Shown here one piece after another: positions 14,627-24,245 of a stretch of 64,000 nt of DNA. This DNA comes from Verrucomicrobiota bacterium (GTDB taxonomy: Bacteria > Verrucomicrobiota > Verrucomicrobiia > Opitutales > Opitutaceae). Position 1 is the first letter of the stretch. Every line of letters begins with the position of its first letter. Below the pieces are notes generated by a model, which saw nothing but the letters and a program-made list of their open reading frames with translations, was not told the DNA's origin and ran no database searches. The stretch covers positions 1 to 64,000 of the forward strand of contig JAEYWP010000010.1 of NCBI GenBank assembly GCA_023428905.1. The letters run 5' to 3'. The position numbers and the translations under genes were made by a program.

Positions 14627-15310
14627 ATGCCTCTCAAAGACAAGAAACCCGCCGGCATCCTGATCTCCTTCGAGGGCTCCGAAGGCAGCGGCAAATCGAC
14701 CCAGATCGCACGCCTCGCGAGGCATCTCCAGAACTCGGGTCGCGACGTCATTTCCACCCGCGAGCCGGGAGGAACCGAGATCGGTGAGCAGATCCGCAGC
14801 ATCATCGTCCACAATTCCAAGGGCGATGAGATGTGTGCCGAGACGGAGCTGCTGCTGTTTGCCGCTGCCCGCGCCCAGCTGGTGCGCGAGGTGATCGCTC
14901 CCGCGATGATCCGCGGCAGCGTGGTCCTGAGCGACCGGTTTCTGGATTCTTCCACCGTCTATCAGGGCGTGGCGCGCAATCTTTCGATTGATCCGGTCAA
15001 CCAGATCAACCGCTTCGCGGTGGGGAATGTGCTGCCCGACCTGACGATCGTGATCGACGTGCCGACCGAGGTGAGTCTCGCCCGGATCCGCCAGCGCGCG
15101 TCGGGCCTCCCGGACCGCATGGAGCGCGAGAACATCGAGTTTTATCACAAGGTGCGCGAAGGCTACCTGGTGTTGGCCAAGGGAATTCCGGAACGCTTTT
15201 TTGTGGTCGATGGTACCCTCGAGGAGGACGCGGTCGAAAAAAAGATCTGGTCCGAAGTGCAGAAACGGCTCGACCCGGCCGCACGCGCCACCGTCAAGGC
15301 GGGGCGCTGA
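14627..15310 (+). CDS. tmk: thymidylate kinase
   Basis: A 227-residue protein converting dTMP to dTDP with ATP. It shows the P-loop FEGSEGSGKSTQ near residues 16-27, the dTMP-binding REPGGTEIGEQIR, the LSDRFLDSSTVYQG segment that contains the DRx motif, and a LID region with RASGLPDRME. Length is slightly above the 205-215 norm because of a short basic N-terminal extension (MPLKDKKPAG). It sits 18 bases from both the kinase gene upstream and holB downstream; tmk-holB adjacency is common in bacteria. Confidence 0.96.
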   Translation: MPLKDKKPAGILISFEGSEGSGKSTQIARLARHLQNSGRDVISTREPGGTEIGEQIRSIIVHNSKGDEMCAETELLLFAAARAQLVREVIAPAMIRGSVVLSDRFLDSSTVYQGVARNLSIDPVNQINRFAVGNVLPDLTIVIDVPTEVSLARIRQRASGLPDRMERENIEFYHKVREGYLVLAKGIPERFFVVDGTLEEDAVEKKIWSEVQKRLDPAARATVKAGR

Positions 15311-15328
15311 GCCCGCGCTCCGGTCCGC

Positions 15329-16309
15329 ATGCCCGTCGCCGACGAACCGCTGCCCTGGCCACCCTCCCTGGTCGGCTCCCCTGCGGTTGCCGTGATCGAA
15401 CGCGCGATCGAGCGCCGGCGCCTCTCGCACAGCTTGCTGATCAGCGGTGACGATCTGGACACCGTGGTCGGCGTGGGAACGGCGATCGCCGACCGACTGC
15501 TGAACCGGGTGGTCACGGGGCAGACCTCATCCCAGGCCAGCTTTGCACCTGACCAGCACCCGGACTGCTTCGCCCTGAGGCCCGCGGGGAAGATGCGGCA
15601 GATCAGCGCCGACAACACGCGCCAGCTCATCGGCAAGGTGCAGGTGTCGCCCACCGTCGCCCCCTGCAAGGTGGTGTTGATCCATGAGTGCGATCGGATG
15701 AACACCGCCGCGGCCAATGTCTTTCTGAAGACGCTGGAGGAGCCGCCCGCCAACACCCATCTGCTGCTGCTGACGACCCGGCCGTATTCACTCCTTCCCA
15801 CCATCCGCAGCCGGTGCCTGCATTTCCGGTTTCCCACCGGGTCAGCGGGTTTTTCGCCGGATGGGTGGAGCGCCTGGTTGTCGGATTATGCCGCCTGGCT
15901 GGGCAAGCTTTCCGCCGGCTTGGGCGACAAAACCGCGATCTCGGACGCTGTGTTCGCTGCCTACGGCATGGTGGCGCGTTTTGGCACCGTCCTGGAGGCC
16001 GCCACCCAGGCAATCTGGGAGCAGCAAAAGAAAAAACTGCCGGAAGACATCGACGACGATGAACGCGTCGCGATCGAAACCGGCATCGCCAACGGCCTCC
16101 GGTCCCGGCTGTTTGCCGAGATCGAACAGGCGACGCGCGCCTTTGCCCTGCCTTCACTGAAGGAAAACGACGCGACCACGCGGCGCGCGGTCACCCAGGC
16201 CATCGAAAAACTCGAACACCTGGTCAGCCTGCTGCGCGTGAACCTGAACGAGTCGGCCGTCCTCGAAGGATTTCTTCTCGCGAGTCTTCGAATCTGGGGC
16301 CGGCGCTGA
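15329..16309 (+). CDS. holB: DNA polymerase III delta' subunit
   Basis: A 326-residue clamp-loader subunit. RLSHSLLISGDD marks the first AAA+ strand, but the Walker A lysine is missing, as expected for the non-ATPase delta'. VVLIHECDRMNTAAANVFLKTLEEPP is the Walker B/DExx region, and PTIRSRCLHFRF carries the conserved SRC motif. The zinc-binding cysteine cluster seen in many delta' proteins is not present. It lies after tmk with an 18-base gap, a conserved gene order that supports the call. Confidence 0.92.
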   Translation: MPVADEPLPWPPSLVGSPAVAVIERAIERRRLSHSLLISGDDLDTVVGVGTAIADRLLNRVVTGQTSSQASFAPDQHPDCFALRPAGKMRQISADNTRQLIGKVQVSPTVAPCKVVLIHECDRMNTAAANVFLKTLEEPPANTHLLLLTTRPYSLLPTIRSRCLHFRFPTGSAGFSPDGWSAWLSDYAAWLGKLSAGLGDKTAISDAVFAAYGMVARFGTVLEAATQAIWEQQKKKLPEDIDDDERVAIETGIANGLRSRLFAEIEQATRAFALPSLKENDATTRRAVTQAIEKLEHLVSLLRVNLNESAVLEGFLLASLRIWGRR

Positions 16310-16378
16310 GGCGCCGGGCACCGGTATCGGCGCAGCACCACCGCCGACGGCAACACGTCCGCGGCGTCGCACGACACG

Positions 16379-17152
16379 TCAGGCGAGCACCGCCTCCACG
16401 AACGCTTCGCGGGTTTCCATGTGCGGATTGTGTCCCGCTTCGGCGAGCGTCACACGTTCCGCAGTTGGGAAATGCGCGTCGATCGAGCGCTGATCCTCCG
16501 GCTGGATGTAGGCGGATCGGCCCCCGGCGATAAAACGCGTCGGCCCGGAAAACACCTCGTCGGGCGCAAGCGGGGTGGCCTCGAGGTCGGGCAGCGCGCG
16601 GGTGAGCACGGGCAGGTTGATGCTCCATCGCCACGACCCCGTGGCGCTGTCGCGCTCCAGATTGGTGGTGAGGAATTTTCGCATGCCCCAGTCCGGCACC
16701 CGCCCTTCGAACCGCATCTCCGCCTCGCCGCGGGATTGCAGCGTGCGCAGGTCCAGGGCGTTCATCGCCAAAAACTCCGACCGATGGGCGGCGGAGAGAT
16801 ACGTTTTTGGGGCGATGTCGACCACCACCAGCCGCTCCACCCGCTCCGGGTGCCGGCAGGCCAGGGCCATCGCCACCTTGCCGCCCATGCTATGGCCGAG
16901 AATCGTCGCGCGCGCCCAGCCGTGCAGGTCCATCCAGCCGAGGACGTCCCCCACCATCACGGTGTAGTCCATCTCCTCGGCGTGCGGGGACCGCCCATGG
17001 TTGCGCAGATCGAGGGCCACGACGTGATGTTGCATCGCCAGGTCCGCGCCGGTGGTCTGCCAGTTGCGCGACGAGCCGAGCAGGCCATGCAGGAGGAGGA
17101 GCGGCGGTTGGCCCGCCCCGCCGAGATCACGATGGAAAAGCGGGAGTGACAC
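16379..17152 (-). CDS. alpha/beta hydrolase (YbfF-like esterase)
   Basis: An alpha/beta-hydrolase-fold enzyme of about 257 residues. It has the oxyanion segment LLLLHGLLGSSRNW, nucleophile elbow GHSMGGKVA (Ser), VVVDIAPK, and the catalytic His in EAGHNPHME. DLRNHGRSPH closely resembles YbfF-type acyl-CoA/short-chain esterases. I place the start at GTG 17152 (VSLPLFHRDLGG), which gives the usual length. The frame stays open further upstream but would run into mutS on the opposite strand. It is divergent from mutS with about 124 bases between. Confidence 0.82.
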   Translation of the reverse strand: MSLPLFHRDLGGAGQPPLLLLHGLLGSSRNWQTTGADLAMQHHVVALDLRNHGRSPHAEEMDYTVMVGDVLGWMDLHGWARATILGHSMGGKVAMALACRHPERVERLVVVDIAPKTYLSAAHRSEFLAMNALDLRTLQSRGEAEMRFEGRVPDWGMRKFLTTNLERDSATGSWRWSINLPVLTRALPDLEATPLAPDEVFSGPTRFIAGGRSAYIQPEDQRSIDAHFPTAERVTLAEAGHNPHMETREAFVEAVLA

Positions 17153-17276
17153 CCGTCCAGCGAACCCGACCCGCGAGCCCCCGCCAAGCCGGAATCCGGA
17201 ACCGGCCCGGAGACGCCCGGCAGACCCGCACCTTTCGCTTGTCAACCGCCGCGGCCGCCCCTGACTTCTCCCCTCC

Positions 17277-19826
17277 ATGTCCGAAGCGAAACTGACGCCG
17301 ATGATGCAGCAGTACTTCGAGGTGAAACGGGGGCTTCCCCGCGACACCCTCCTGCTCTTCCGGCTCGGCGACTTCTACGAAATGTTCTTCGAGGACGCGG
17401 AGACCGCGGCCAAGCTTCTCGGGATCACCCTCACTCGGCGCCAGGACTACCCCATGGCCGGCATCCCCTTCCATGCGGCGGACACCTATGTGACCAAGCT
17501 GCTGGCCGCCGGCCGCAAGGTCGCAATCTGCGACCAGCAGGAGCCCGCGCGTCCGGGCAAGCTGGTGAAACGGCAGCTGTCCCGTATCCTGACCCCGGGT
17601 ACAACGCTCGCTCCCAGCCAGCTGGACGCCGCCCGCAACCATTACCTCTGCGCCCTCAGCTGCGATCGCGACGGCCTGCACGCCGCCTGGCTCGACCTTT
17701 CGACCGGCGAGTTCCGGATCGCGACCGACGCGCGTCCGGAGAACCTTCTTCCCGTCCTCACCGCCCTCGACCCGGCGGAGGTACTCGCGCCGGAAGAGAG
17801 CGTGTCACGCTGGAAAAACGCGCCGCATGAGGAGCCCTCCCTCCAGGCCCTCGCCGCCTTCTGCGCGGCGCGGCTGACCACGGAGCAGCCCGCCTACCAG
17901 TTTGAGACCGCGGCGGGTGCGCGAGCGGTGGCCGAGACCCTCCGGGTGCTGAATTTGCAGGGATTCGGGCTCGCCCCCGACCACCCCGGGCTTGGACCGG
18001 CCGGCGCCCTCGTCCAATATGCCACGGAAAACCTGTGCGCCAAGCCGGAGAACCTGCGCAACCTGCAGGAGTACCGCAGCGCCCACACGCTCCTCCTCGA
18101 CCCGGCGACGCTGCGCAACCTGGAGGTTTTCAGCTCCTCACGCGGCACCCGTGAGGGCTCTTTGATCGGCGCCCTCAACCGCACCCACACCGCGGCCGGC
18201 GCGCGCCTGCTCGAGCGGTGGATTGCGGCGCCCACGCTCGACCTGGCCGAAATCCGGCGGCGCCAGACCGCGGTGGCGGAGTTGATCACCCACGGGGCCT
18301 CCCTCGAGTCCGTCCGCGGCTGCCTTGGCCAGGTGCGGGATATCCCGCGGATCCTCGGGCGTATCCAGAATCGCCTGCGCAACCCCCGGGAACTGGGGGG
18401 TATCCGGGACACGCTTACGCAGCTGCCGTCCATCCGCCGCTGCCTGCGCGAGCTCGATGCCGCCCCCACCCTCCATGCGGTGATCGGCCGCATCCACGAG
18501 TTCACCGGCCTGCGCGAGCTGCTCGCCCGGAGCCTGGCCGACGAGCTGCCGGCGGACACCCTGGACGGGGGTTTCATCCGCGAGGGTTACGACGCGGAGC
18601 TGGACCGCCTGCGCTCACTCACCCGCGACAACAAGACCTGGCTCTCCGACCTCGAGCGCCAGGAGCAGGAGCGCACCGGCATCCGCAGCCTGAAGCTTCG
18701 GTTCACCAACAACTTCGGATACTACATCGAGGTCACCAAGGCCAACCTCCACCTCGTGCCCGGCGACTACATCCGCCGCCAGACCACGGTGAATGGCGAG
18801 CGGTACGTGACGGAGGGTCTGCGGCAGAAGGAAAAGGAAATCTTCCACGCCGAGGAAAACGCCCTGGCGCGTGAAATGGAGCTGTTTTCCACCCTGGTCG
18901 ACGCCGTTCTCGACCAGTCCGTCGGGCTGGCCCAGACAGCGGAGGCGCTGGCCGAGCTGGACGTCCTTTGCGGGTGGGCTGCGCTGGCCCGGGAATGGGA
19001 CTACATCCAGCCCGTGGTCGAGACGGGCGACGTGCTGGAAATTGTCGATGGCCGCCATCCCGTGGTGGAGCAGATGCTCAAGGCGCCCGGCGCCACCGCC
19101 GGTGCGCAGGCCTTTGTTCCCAACGACACCCTCCTGTCCTGCGAAGATGCCCAGATCGCACTCATCACCGGCCCCAACATGGCGGGCAAGTCGACCTACA
19201 TCCGCCAGGTGGCGCTGATCACCCTGATGGGCCAGATCGGCTGCTGGGTGCCGGCGCGGCGCTGCCGTATTGGATTGGTGGATCGCATTTTTTCCCGGGT
19301 GGGCGCAAGCGATGACCTCGCCCGCGGCAATTCGACCTTCATGGTCGAGATGAACGAGACGGCGAACATCCTCAACAACGCGACCGACCGCAGCCTGATC
19401 ATCCTCGATGAAATCGGCCGCGGCACCTCCACCTACGACGGCCTGAGCATCGCCTGGGCGGTGGTCGAACACCTGCACCGCGGCGACACCCGCGGCCCGC
19501 GCACCCTCTTCGCCACGCATTACCAGGAACTCACCCAGCTCGACAAACACCTGCTTCGCCTGCGCAATTTCTCGGTGGCGGTGAAGGAGTGGAACGATGA
19601 CATCGTTTTTGTGCGACGGGTGGTGCCCGGCGCGGCCGACCGCAGCTACGGCATCCAGGTGGCGCGCCTGGCGGGACTCCCGCTCAGCGTGATCGACCGG
19701 GCCAAGACAATCCTGGAGAAACTGGAGTCGGACGACAGCACGGTGGAATTGCCGGCGCCGAAGGCGAAACCGAAAAAGAAGATCACCGTCCAGAGTGTGG
19801 ACGAGGGACAGCTGAGCCTGCTCTGA
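17277..19826 (+). CDS. mutS: DNA mismatch repair protein MutS
   Basis: An 849-residue full-length MutS. The N-terminal mismatch-reading motif GDFYEMFFEDA near residues 31-41 holds the Phe-x-Glu wedge. The ATPase core has Walker A TGPNMAGKSTYIRQ near 632, LARGNSTFMVEM, and Walker B ILDEIGRGTSTYDGLS, then the conserved FATHYQEL. The C-terminus is a short charged tail. MutS binds mispaired bases and recruits MutL, which is not in this window. The start MSEAKLTPMMQQY matches family starts. The stop is followed by a small GGGCGG/CCGCCC hairpin before a convergent gene. Confidence 0.98.
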   Translation: MSEAKLTPMMQQYFEVKRGLPRDTLLLFRLGDFYEMFFEDAETAAKLLGITLTRRQDYPMAGIPFHAADTYVTKLLAAGRKVAICDQQEPARPGKLVKRQLSRILTPGTTLAPSQLDAARNHYLCALSCDRDGLHAAWLDLSTGEFRIATDARPENLLPVLTALDPAEVLAPEESVSRWKNAPHEEPSLQALAAFCAARLTTEQPAYQFETAAGARAVAETLRVLNLQGFGLAPDHPGLGPAGALVQYATENLCAKPENLRNLQEYRSAHTLLLDPATLRNLEVFSSSRGTREGSLIGALNRTHTAAGARLLERWIAAPTLDLAEIRRRQTAVAELITHGASLESVRGCLGQVRDIPRILGRIQNRLRNPRELGGIRDTLTQLPSIRRCLRELDAAPTLHAVIGRIHEFTGLRELLARSLADELPADTLDGGFIREGYDAELDRLRSLTRDNKTWLSDLERQEQERTGIRSLKLRFTNNFGYYIEVTKANLHLVPGDYIRRQTTVNGERYVTEGLRQKEKEIFHAEENALAREMELFSTLVDAVLDQSVGLAQTAEALAELDVLCGWAALAREWDYIQPVVETGDVLEIVDGRHPVVEQMLKAPGATAGAQAFVPNDTLLSCEDAQIALITGPNMAGKSTYIRQVALITLMGQIGCWVPARRCRIGLVDRIFSRVGASDDLARGNSTFMVEMNETANILNNATDRSLIILDEIGRGTSTYDGLSIAWAVVEHLHRGDTRGPRTLFATHYQELTQLDKHLLRLRNFSVAVKEWNDDIVFVRRVVPGAADRSYGIQVARLAGLPLSVIDRAKTILEKLESDDSTVELPAPKAKPKKKITVQSVDEGQLSLL

Positions 19827-19827
19827 C

Positions 19828-19841
19828 GGGCGGTGCCGCCC
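19828..19841. terminator. weak hairpin between convergent mutS and regulator gene
   Basis: GGGCGG (19828-19833) and CCGCCC (19836-19841) form a perfect 6-bp stem with a 2-base gap, right after the mutS stop and 30 bases from the convergent stop at 19871. There is no T-run, so it is at best a weak or bidirectional pause. Confidence 0.25.
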
Positions 19842-19870
19842 CCGGCGAGGGAAGCACCGCGCCGCGCCGA

Positions 19871-21670
19871 CTAAACCTCCGGCGCCTTCGGCGTCGGTTG
19901 CTTGATCGCGTCAACCACGTCCTTGAACTTTTGGCGATTGCTCGCGGATGCCTCCATCAGGGCCTCATGGGCGGAAAGGATCAGCTCCGAACATGCTTCC
20001 TGGGTGTCGTTGGGTGCCACCGGGATCGGCACCTCCACATCTGCGGCAGGCTCATGACTGATGGTGAAGAGATGCAGCACTCCCATCTCATGCAGCTGCC
20101 CCACCACACGTTTTTGGGGGCGATGCAGCACGACCGAGGACGCGTGCTGGAGGAGCAGCCCCAGCGCGGTGGAATCCATCGAGTCGCACGCACTCAAATC
20201 GATGTGGATGGGAGGGCTGGTGCGTTCCAGGCCCTGCCGGATGATTTCGCGGAGAGCCGGCGCCACCTGCCAGGTGACGGTGCCCGCTGCGACCACGATG
20301 CACAACTGATCGTGCCAGCCACCTTGAACGCGACCGCGCGCGTCGGTGCGAATGTGCCGGAGGCCATCCGGCAAGAGCACCTTGACGCTGTTGCGCGCGG
20401 GATCCGCCGCCTCGGGGAGCGGTGGCGGCGCGTTCACCGGAGCCATCGAGGCGATGATGTAGCTGACGTCGTCCGTCAGCGCCATGCCTCCGAGATGCTC
20501 CAGCAGCCGCTGCTCCACGCGCTCGCCGGTGACGCGGGCAGGCTGCCCTTGCGTCTCAGTCAGGGCCCGCCGGACCGAGTCGAGTGAGAACTCTTCCCCC
20601 CCCGCACTGCGGCATTCGATCAGGCCGTCCGAATAAAACAGAAGTGCGTCCCCCGGCTGCAAGGTCACCACCGCGGTGTGCACCTCACCCACCTCGTTGG
20701 TGCCCAGCACGGCACCACGACAGGGAACTTCCCCGAAACGACCGTCCGCCATGAGGTAGAGCGGGGACGGATGTCCCGCGGACGCGATCACCATCTCTCC
20801 GGTCGCCGGGGAGAACACCGCGTACACCATCGAGACAAAAATCGGCGGGTCGAAACGCTCTCGCAGCAGCGACTGGTTCATGAACCGGATCAGATCCTCC
20901 GGTTCGCTGAAAAGCCGGTCGCTGCCACTCCGGCGCCGCTCGGCGCGGATCAGCTCGCGGAATGTGACGGTGATCATGGCGGCGCTCACGCCATGGCCGG
21001 CCACATCCACGAGATAGAAGGCAAGGCGGCCATCCGGGAACGTCAGCGTATCAAAAAAGTCACCACCGAGCTGATCCGCGGGGGAATAATAGCCAAAGAG
21101 ATCGAGACGGCCCGAACTCGGGAAGGAGCTGGGGAGAAACTTGCGCTGCACATGCTGGGCCTTGCGCAGGTCCGACTCCAGGGCCTGCTCCTGCTGACGC
21201 AGCTGGGAAAAGGCCTCGTGCAGCCGAACCAGCGAATACTCCAGCTTGGTGTTCTGCTCGCGCAGGTTTTCCAGCAGGGAGTCCCGCTCGCGCGTCAGCC
21301 TGCCCGCCTCGGACGCGCGGTCCACGATCATGGTCAGCGCCGCCAGGTCTGGAATCGGTTTGTCGATGAAATCGAAGACGCCGATCTTCAGCGCGGTCAG
21401 GATGTCGCGCCGGGTGCCCAGGCCCGACATCAGGATGCAGACGGTCTGTGGCTGGATCAGCTTCACCCGCCGGACCAACTCGAGCCCGTCCATTCCCGGC
21501 ATCGAGATGTCGGACAGGATCAGGTCGTAGATCTTGTCCTCGACCATCTTCAAGGCCTCCTGTCCGTGGCCGGCGGTATCGCAATGATCACCGCGCATCC
21601 GAAAAAACTCCTTCAGGACTTGAAGGATCAGGTCTTCGTCATCGACGACCAATACGTGGGTGTCAGCCAT
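19871..21670 (-). CDS. receiver-PP2C (SpoIIE)-STAS fusion regulator
   Basis: A 599-residue signalling protein with three parts. Residues 1-120 are a CheY-like receiver with acidic DDED at 10-13, phospho-acceptor Asp54 in ILSDISMPGMDG and the KP at the end. A coiled coil spans about 120-175. Residues 185-395 are a SpoIIE/RsbU-type PP2C phosphatase with GGDFFD, DVAGHGVSAA, SAGHPSPL, FYSDGLIE and LTDDVSY. Residues 465-560 form a STAS-like domain with IDLSACDSMDSTALGLLL, whose Ser would be the anti-anti-sigma phosphorylation site. Such RsbU-like proteins control partner switching; carrying both phosphatase and STAS modules in one chain suggests an intramolecular switch. No anti-sigma kinase gene is adjacent. 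Confidence 0.88.
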   Translation of the reverse strand: MADTHVLVVDDEDLILQVLKEFFRMRGDHCDTAGHGQEALKMVEDKIYDLILSDISMPGMDGLELVRRVKLIQPQTVCILMSGLGTRRDILTALKIGVFDFIDKPIPDLAALTMIVDRASEAGRLTRERDSLLENLREQNTKLEYSLVRLHEAFSQLRQQEQALESDLRKAQHVQRKFLPSSFPSSGRLDLFGYYSPADQLGGDFFDTLTFPDGRLAFYLVDVAGHGVSAAMITVTFRELIRAERRRSGSDRLFSEPEDLIRFMNQSLLRERFDPPIFVSMVYAVFSPATGEMVIASAGHPSPLYLMADGRFGEVPCRGAVLGTNEVGEVHTAVVTLQPGDALLFYSDGLIECRSAGGEEFSLDSVRRALTETQGQPARVTGERVEQRLLEHLGGMALTDDVSYIIASMAPVNAPPPLPEAADPARNSVKVLLPDGLRHIRTDARGRVQGGWHDQLCIVVAAGTVTWQVAPALREIIRQGLERTSPPIHIDLSACDSMDSTALGLLLQHASSVVLHRPQKRVVGQLHEMGVLHLFTISHEPAADVEVPIPVAPNDTQEACSELILSAHEALMEASASNRQKFKDVVDAIKQPTPKAPEV

Positions 21671-21941
21671 GGGTGGGAGGGTTCGGTTGAAGTGCCGCGC
21701 AGCGCGCCGTCGGCGCCACGCACGGGGTTAAGGAGATGCGTTGCCGCTACATCCCAAGAAAGGAGCCACCCACCCCTCAGGCGCAAGGAAGTGCAGGGCA
21801 GGATTTCCCGAAGCGGGCACCGGGCCATCGTCCGAGTTGCGGCCGGCTGGACAGCCGCGCCGCTCCGTCGCAGTAGGCGCGCGAGCCAGCCCGTCGCCCG
21901 CACCGCAACGCCTGCCGCGGTCTCGCGCCGGCCGGCACCAA
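21671..21941. other. intergenic region, no gene recognised
   Basis: This 271-base stretch is upstream of the receiver-PP2C-STAS gene and downstream of the FG-GAP gene, both on the minus strand. Open frames here show no family similarity. It presumably holds the promoter of the regulator gene, but I could not pick a convincing -35/-10 pair. Confidence 0.35.
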
Positions 21942-24245
21942 CTACAACTGTGGATACACCAGCACCCGGTCGTGGACGAGGAGGATGAGGTCGTTGCGGC
22001 CGTCTCCCGTCACGTCGGCAATCACCGTCTCGCGCGGCTCCTGCGGCGGCCCCCGCTGACCCTGGAAATGCTGGTCGATCTCGAAAACCTTGAAATAGAG
22101 CCGGCTCTCCCAGTTCTGCTCCGGGTGGCGGGCCAGGATCTCGATCGTGTTTTTATCCGGATCGATGCACACCGCTTCGGCCTGCCCGTCGTTGTTGAGG
22201 TCACCCACCACCACATCGCTGTAGTGAATCTCCGGAAGGTCAGTCGCATGCGTCGCCACCGTCCGCGCCGCAAAGTCTCCGCGGCCGAGGGGAAGCCACC
22301 AGAAGCGGTCCCGGCCGAAAATGAAGGCCTCCGGTCCGGACTTCCCCCGCGCAAACACCTCGCTGCCCACCACGTCGATCTTGCCCGCGGGTGTGCTGCT
22401 CACGACCTCATACAGGGCTTGGTGATTGGCGCGCAGCTGCTGGAAGGTCTCGGATTTGCGGTCGTACAGGAGCACCAGCGGTTTGTCGCCCGGTTGTGGC
22501 AGCACGAGCGCGGTCGTGATCTCCGCAGTCGCATCCCGGGCGTTGAACTGGTCGATCACCACCAACTGTCCCTTGTCATCCACCCGTACCGCCCGCGCAA
22601 AGTTTCCGCTGCTGATCAGCAGCTCCGGGATCCCGTCCCCCGTCAGCTCCGCCGCCGTGACGGCCGCGGGGTCGACGTTATCCACCAGACCGCGACGGAA
22701 CCCCGGCGAGGTGGTGAGATCGGTGAAGGCCAGATCGTCCCCTTGCACAAAGACGCGCGCGACATCGAGCGGAGACAAAAGCACCAGGTCCATCCGCCCG
22801 TCTTGGTTGACGTCAATCGCCCGCAACGAGCGCGGATCCGTTTTCAGGCCGGTGAGTTCGATGGACTTCACCACTTCCGCGCTATCCTCCCGGCGCACCA
22901 GCAGGTCGATGAAGCGTTTGCCCTTCTCTTCGCGGACCACCGCGAGGTGCGCGATCGCAGGAGCGCCGAGGTGCACCAGGGTGAGCGCGAGCGGGCGTCC
23001 ACTCACCGGCAGGGGCTTCGGATACGCCAGCCGGCCCTCGGGCCCGAGAGCCGCGACACCCACCGCCTGCTCCTTGGGGCTCGCCACAAAGATCTCCGCG
23101 CGGCCGTCCCCATCCCAATCCCCCGCTGCCAGGCTGCGGGTGTCGGAAAGCACGGGATAACGCTGGGCGCGGGTGAAACCTCCGTCGTTCTGGCGCAGAT
23201 ACAAAAACACCTGTGCGCCATCGGGATCACTGATGGCGACGTCGACCTGCCCATCGCCATCAAAGTCCCCCAGCGCCTGGCTGCCTGCAGTCTTGCTGCC
23301 GGGGCGGGGACTGAAGACACGGGGACGCAGGGTGAGCTGCTCGCCGCCTTTCTCCACCGCCTCCAGCTCGAATTCCTCGAACTGCCCTGTCGCATCCTGG
23401 GCGAACGCAAACACCGCGGGTTTCCCCTTCGCCGCCGGGCGAAACACCTGCAGCGTGCATCGGCTGTTCTTGATCGCGTAGGCCTGCTCCGGACCGAACT
23501 GCCGGTTCTCCGCCTGCAGGCGCACGCGCAGCGCGTCCCGGCCGGATCCGCAGAGATAAACCAGGTCGGGGCGGGCGTCGCCATTCACGTCCAGGACCTC
23601 CAGCCCGTAGCAGGTGTCGTCAGGAAGTGCATACCGCTCCGGCGCGGTGAGTTCGCCGCCCTTCTCCTGGAAAAAGAGGGCGAGTTCCTTCTGGCCGAGC
23701 ATGGCCAGGTCGGCGCGGCCGTCACCGTCGAGATCGGCGGCCCGGAACGAGCCGACAGTCTGGGCCGGGCTGGGCGACTCGGTGACCTTGCGTTCCGTCC
23801 AGCTCCCGTCCGCCTCCTGCAGTCGCAGGGTCAGCGGCTGGGGGTCGCCGGTATACGCCAGGTCCATACGTCCGTCCCCGTTGAAGTCGCCCGAAACCAG
23901 GTCGAAGACCGTGATCCCCGAGGTAACGCTGGCACGGCGAAAGCGTGCGTCCTCCAGCACCGGCTCCCAGCGGTTGACCCGCGCGCCCCGGGTGGACCGC
24001 GGCAGTTCCTCCCCCGGCGCGAGCTGGTAGAGGATCTCGATCGCGGACCGGTCGTTATTTACGACCGCGAGGTCCGTTCTCCCGTCTTTGTTCAGGTCCA
24101 CCGGATGCAGCGACCGGGTATTCCAGTCGAGCTTCAGCACCTCCGGTCCGCCCAACGCGATTTCACGCGGGGCCGGGGTGGTGGCGCCGGCCACAAGCGC
24201 GGCCAGGGGAAACAGAAGGAGGATACGGGAGTGACGGAAACTCAC
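21942..24245 (-). CDS. secreted FG-GAP/VCBS repeat protein
   Basis: A 767-residue exported protein. The signal peptide is ILLLFPLAALVAGA near residues 8-21. The mature chain is built of repeated calcium-binding-like motifs of the type DLNKDGRTDLAVV, DFNGDGRMDLAYT, DLDGDGRADLAML, DFDGDGQVDVAIS and DVTGDGRNDLILL. This is the FG-GAP/VCBS pattern that forms a beta-propeller. Such proteins act at the cell surface or in the periplasm, often in binding or adhesion; no catalytic site is evident. Its start overlaps the stop of the preceding 622-residue protein gene by 4 bases, so the two are likely co-produced. Confidence 0.85.
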   Translation of the reverse strand: MSFRHSRILLLFPLAALVAGATTPAPREIALGGPEVLKLDWNTRSLHPVDLNKDGRTDLAVVNNDRSAIEILYQLAPGEELPRSTRGARVNRWEPVLEDARFRRASVTSGITVFDLVSGDFNGDGRMDLAYTGDPQPLTLRLQEADGSWTERKVTESPSPAQTVGSFRAADLDGDGRADLAMLGQKELALFFQEKGGELTAPERYALPDDTCYGLEVLDVNGDARPDLVYLCGSGRDALRVRLQAENRQFGPEQAYAIKNSRCTLQVFRPAAKGKPAVFAFAQDATGQFEEFELEAVEKGGEQLTLRPRVFSPRPGSKTAGSQALGDFDGDGQVDVAISDPDGAQVFLYLRQNDGGFTRAQRYPVLSDTRSLAAGDWDGDGRAEIFVASPKEQAVGVAALGPEGRLAYPKPLPVSGRPLALTLVHLGAPAIAHLAVVREEKGKRFIDLLVRREDSAEVVKSIELTGLKTDPRSLRAIDVNQDGRMDLVLLSPLDVARVFVQGDDLAFTDLTTSPGFRRGLVDNVDPAAVTAAELTGDGIPELLISSGNFARAVRVDDKGQLVVIDQFNARDATAEITTALVLPQPGDKPLVLLYDRKSETFQQLRANHQALYEVVSSTPAGKIDVVGSEVFARGKSGPEAFIFGRDRFWWLPLGRGDFAARTVATHATDLPEIHYSDVVVGDLNNDGQAEAVCIDPDKNTIEILARHPEQNWESRLYFKVFEIDQHFQGQRGPPQEPRETVIADVTGDGRNDLILLVHDRVLVYPQL

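Noticed and set aside
13619..15430. 603-codon minus-strand open frame over the PfkB and tmk genes
   Set aside because: Antisense shadow of two well-supported enzymes; no similarity to any family.
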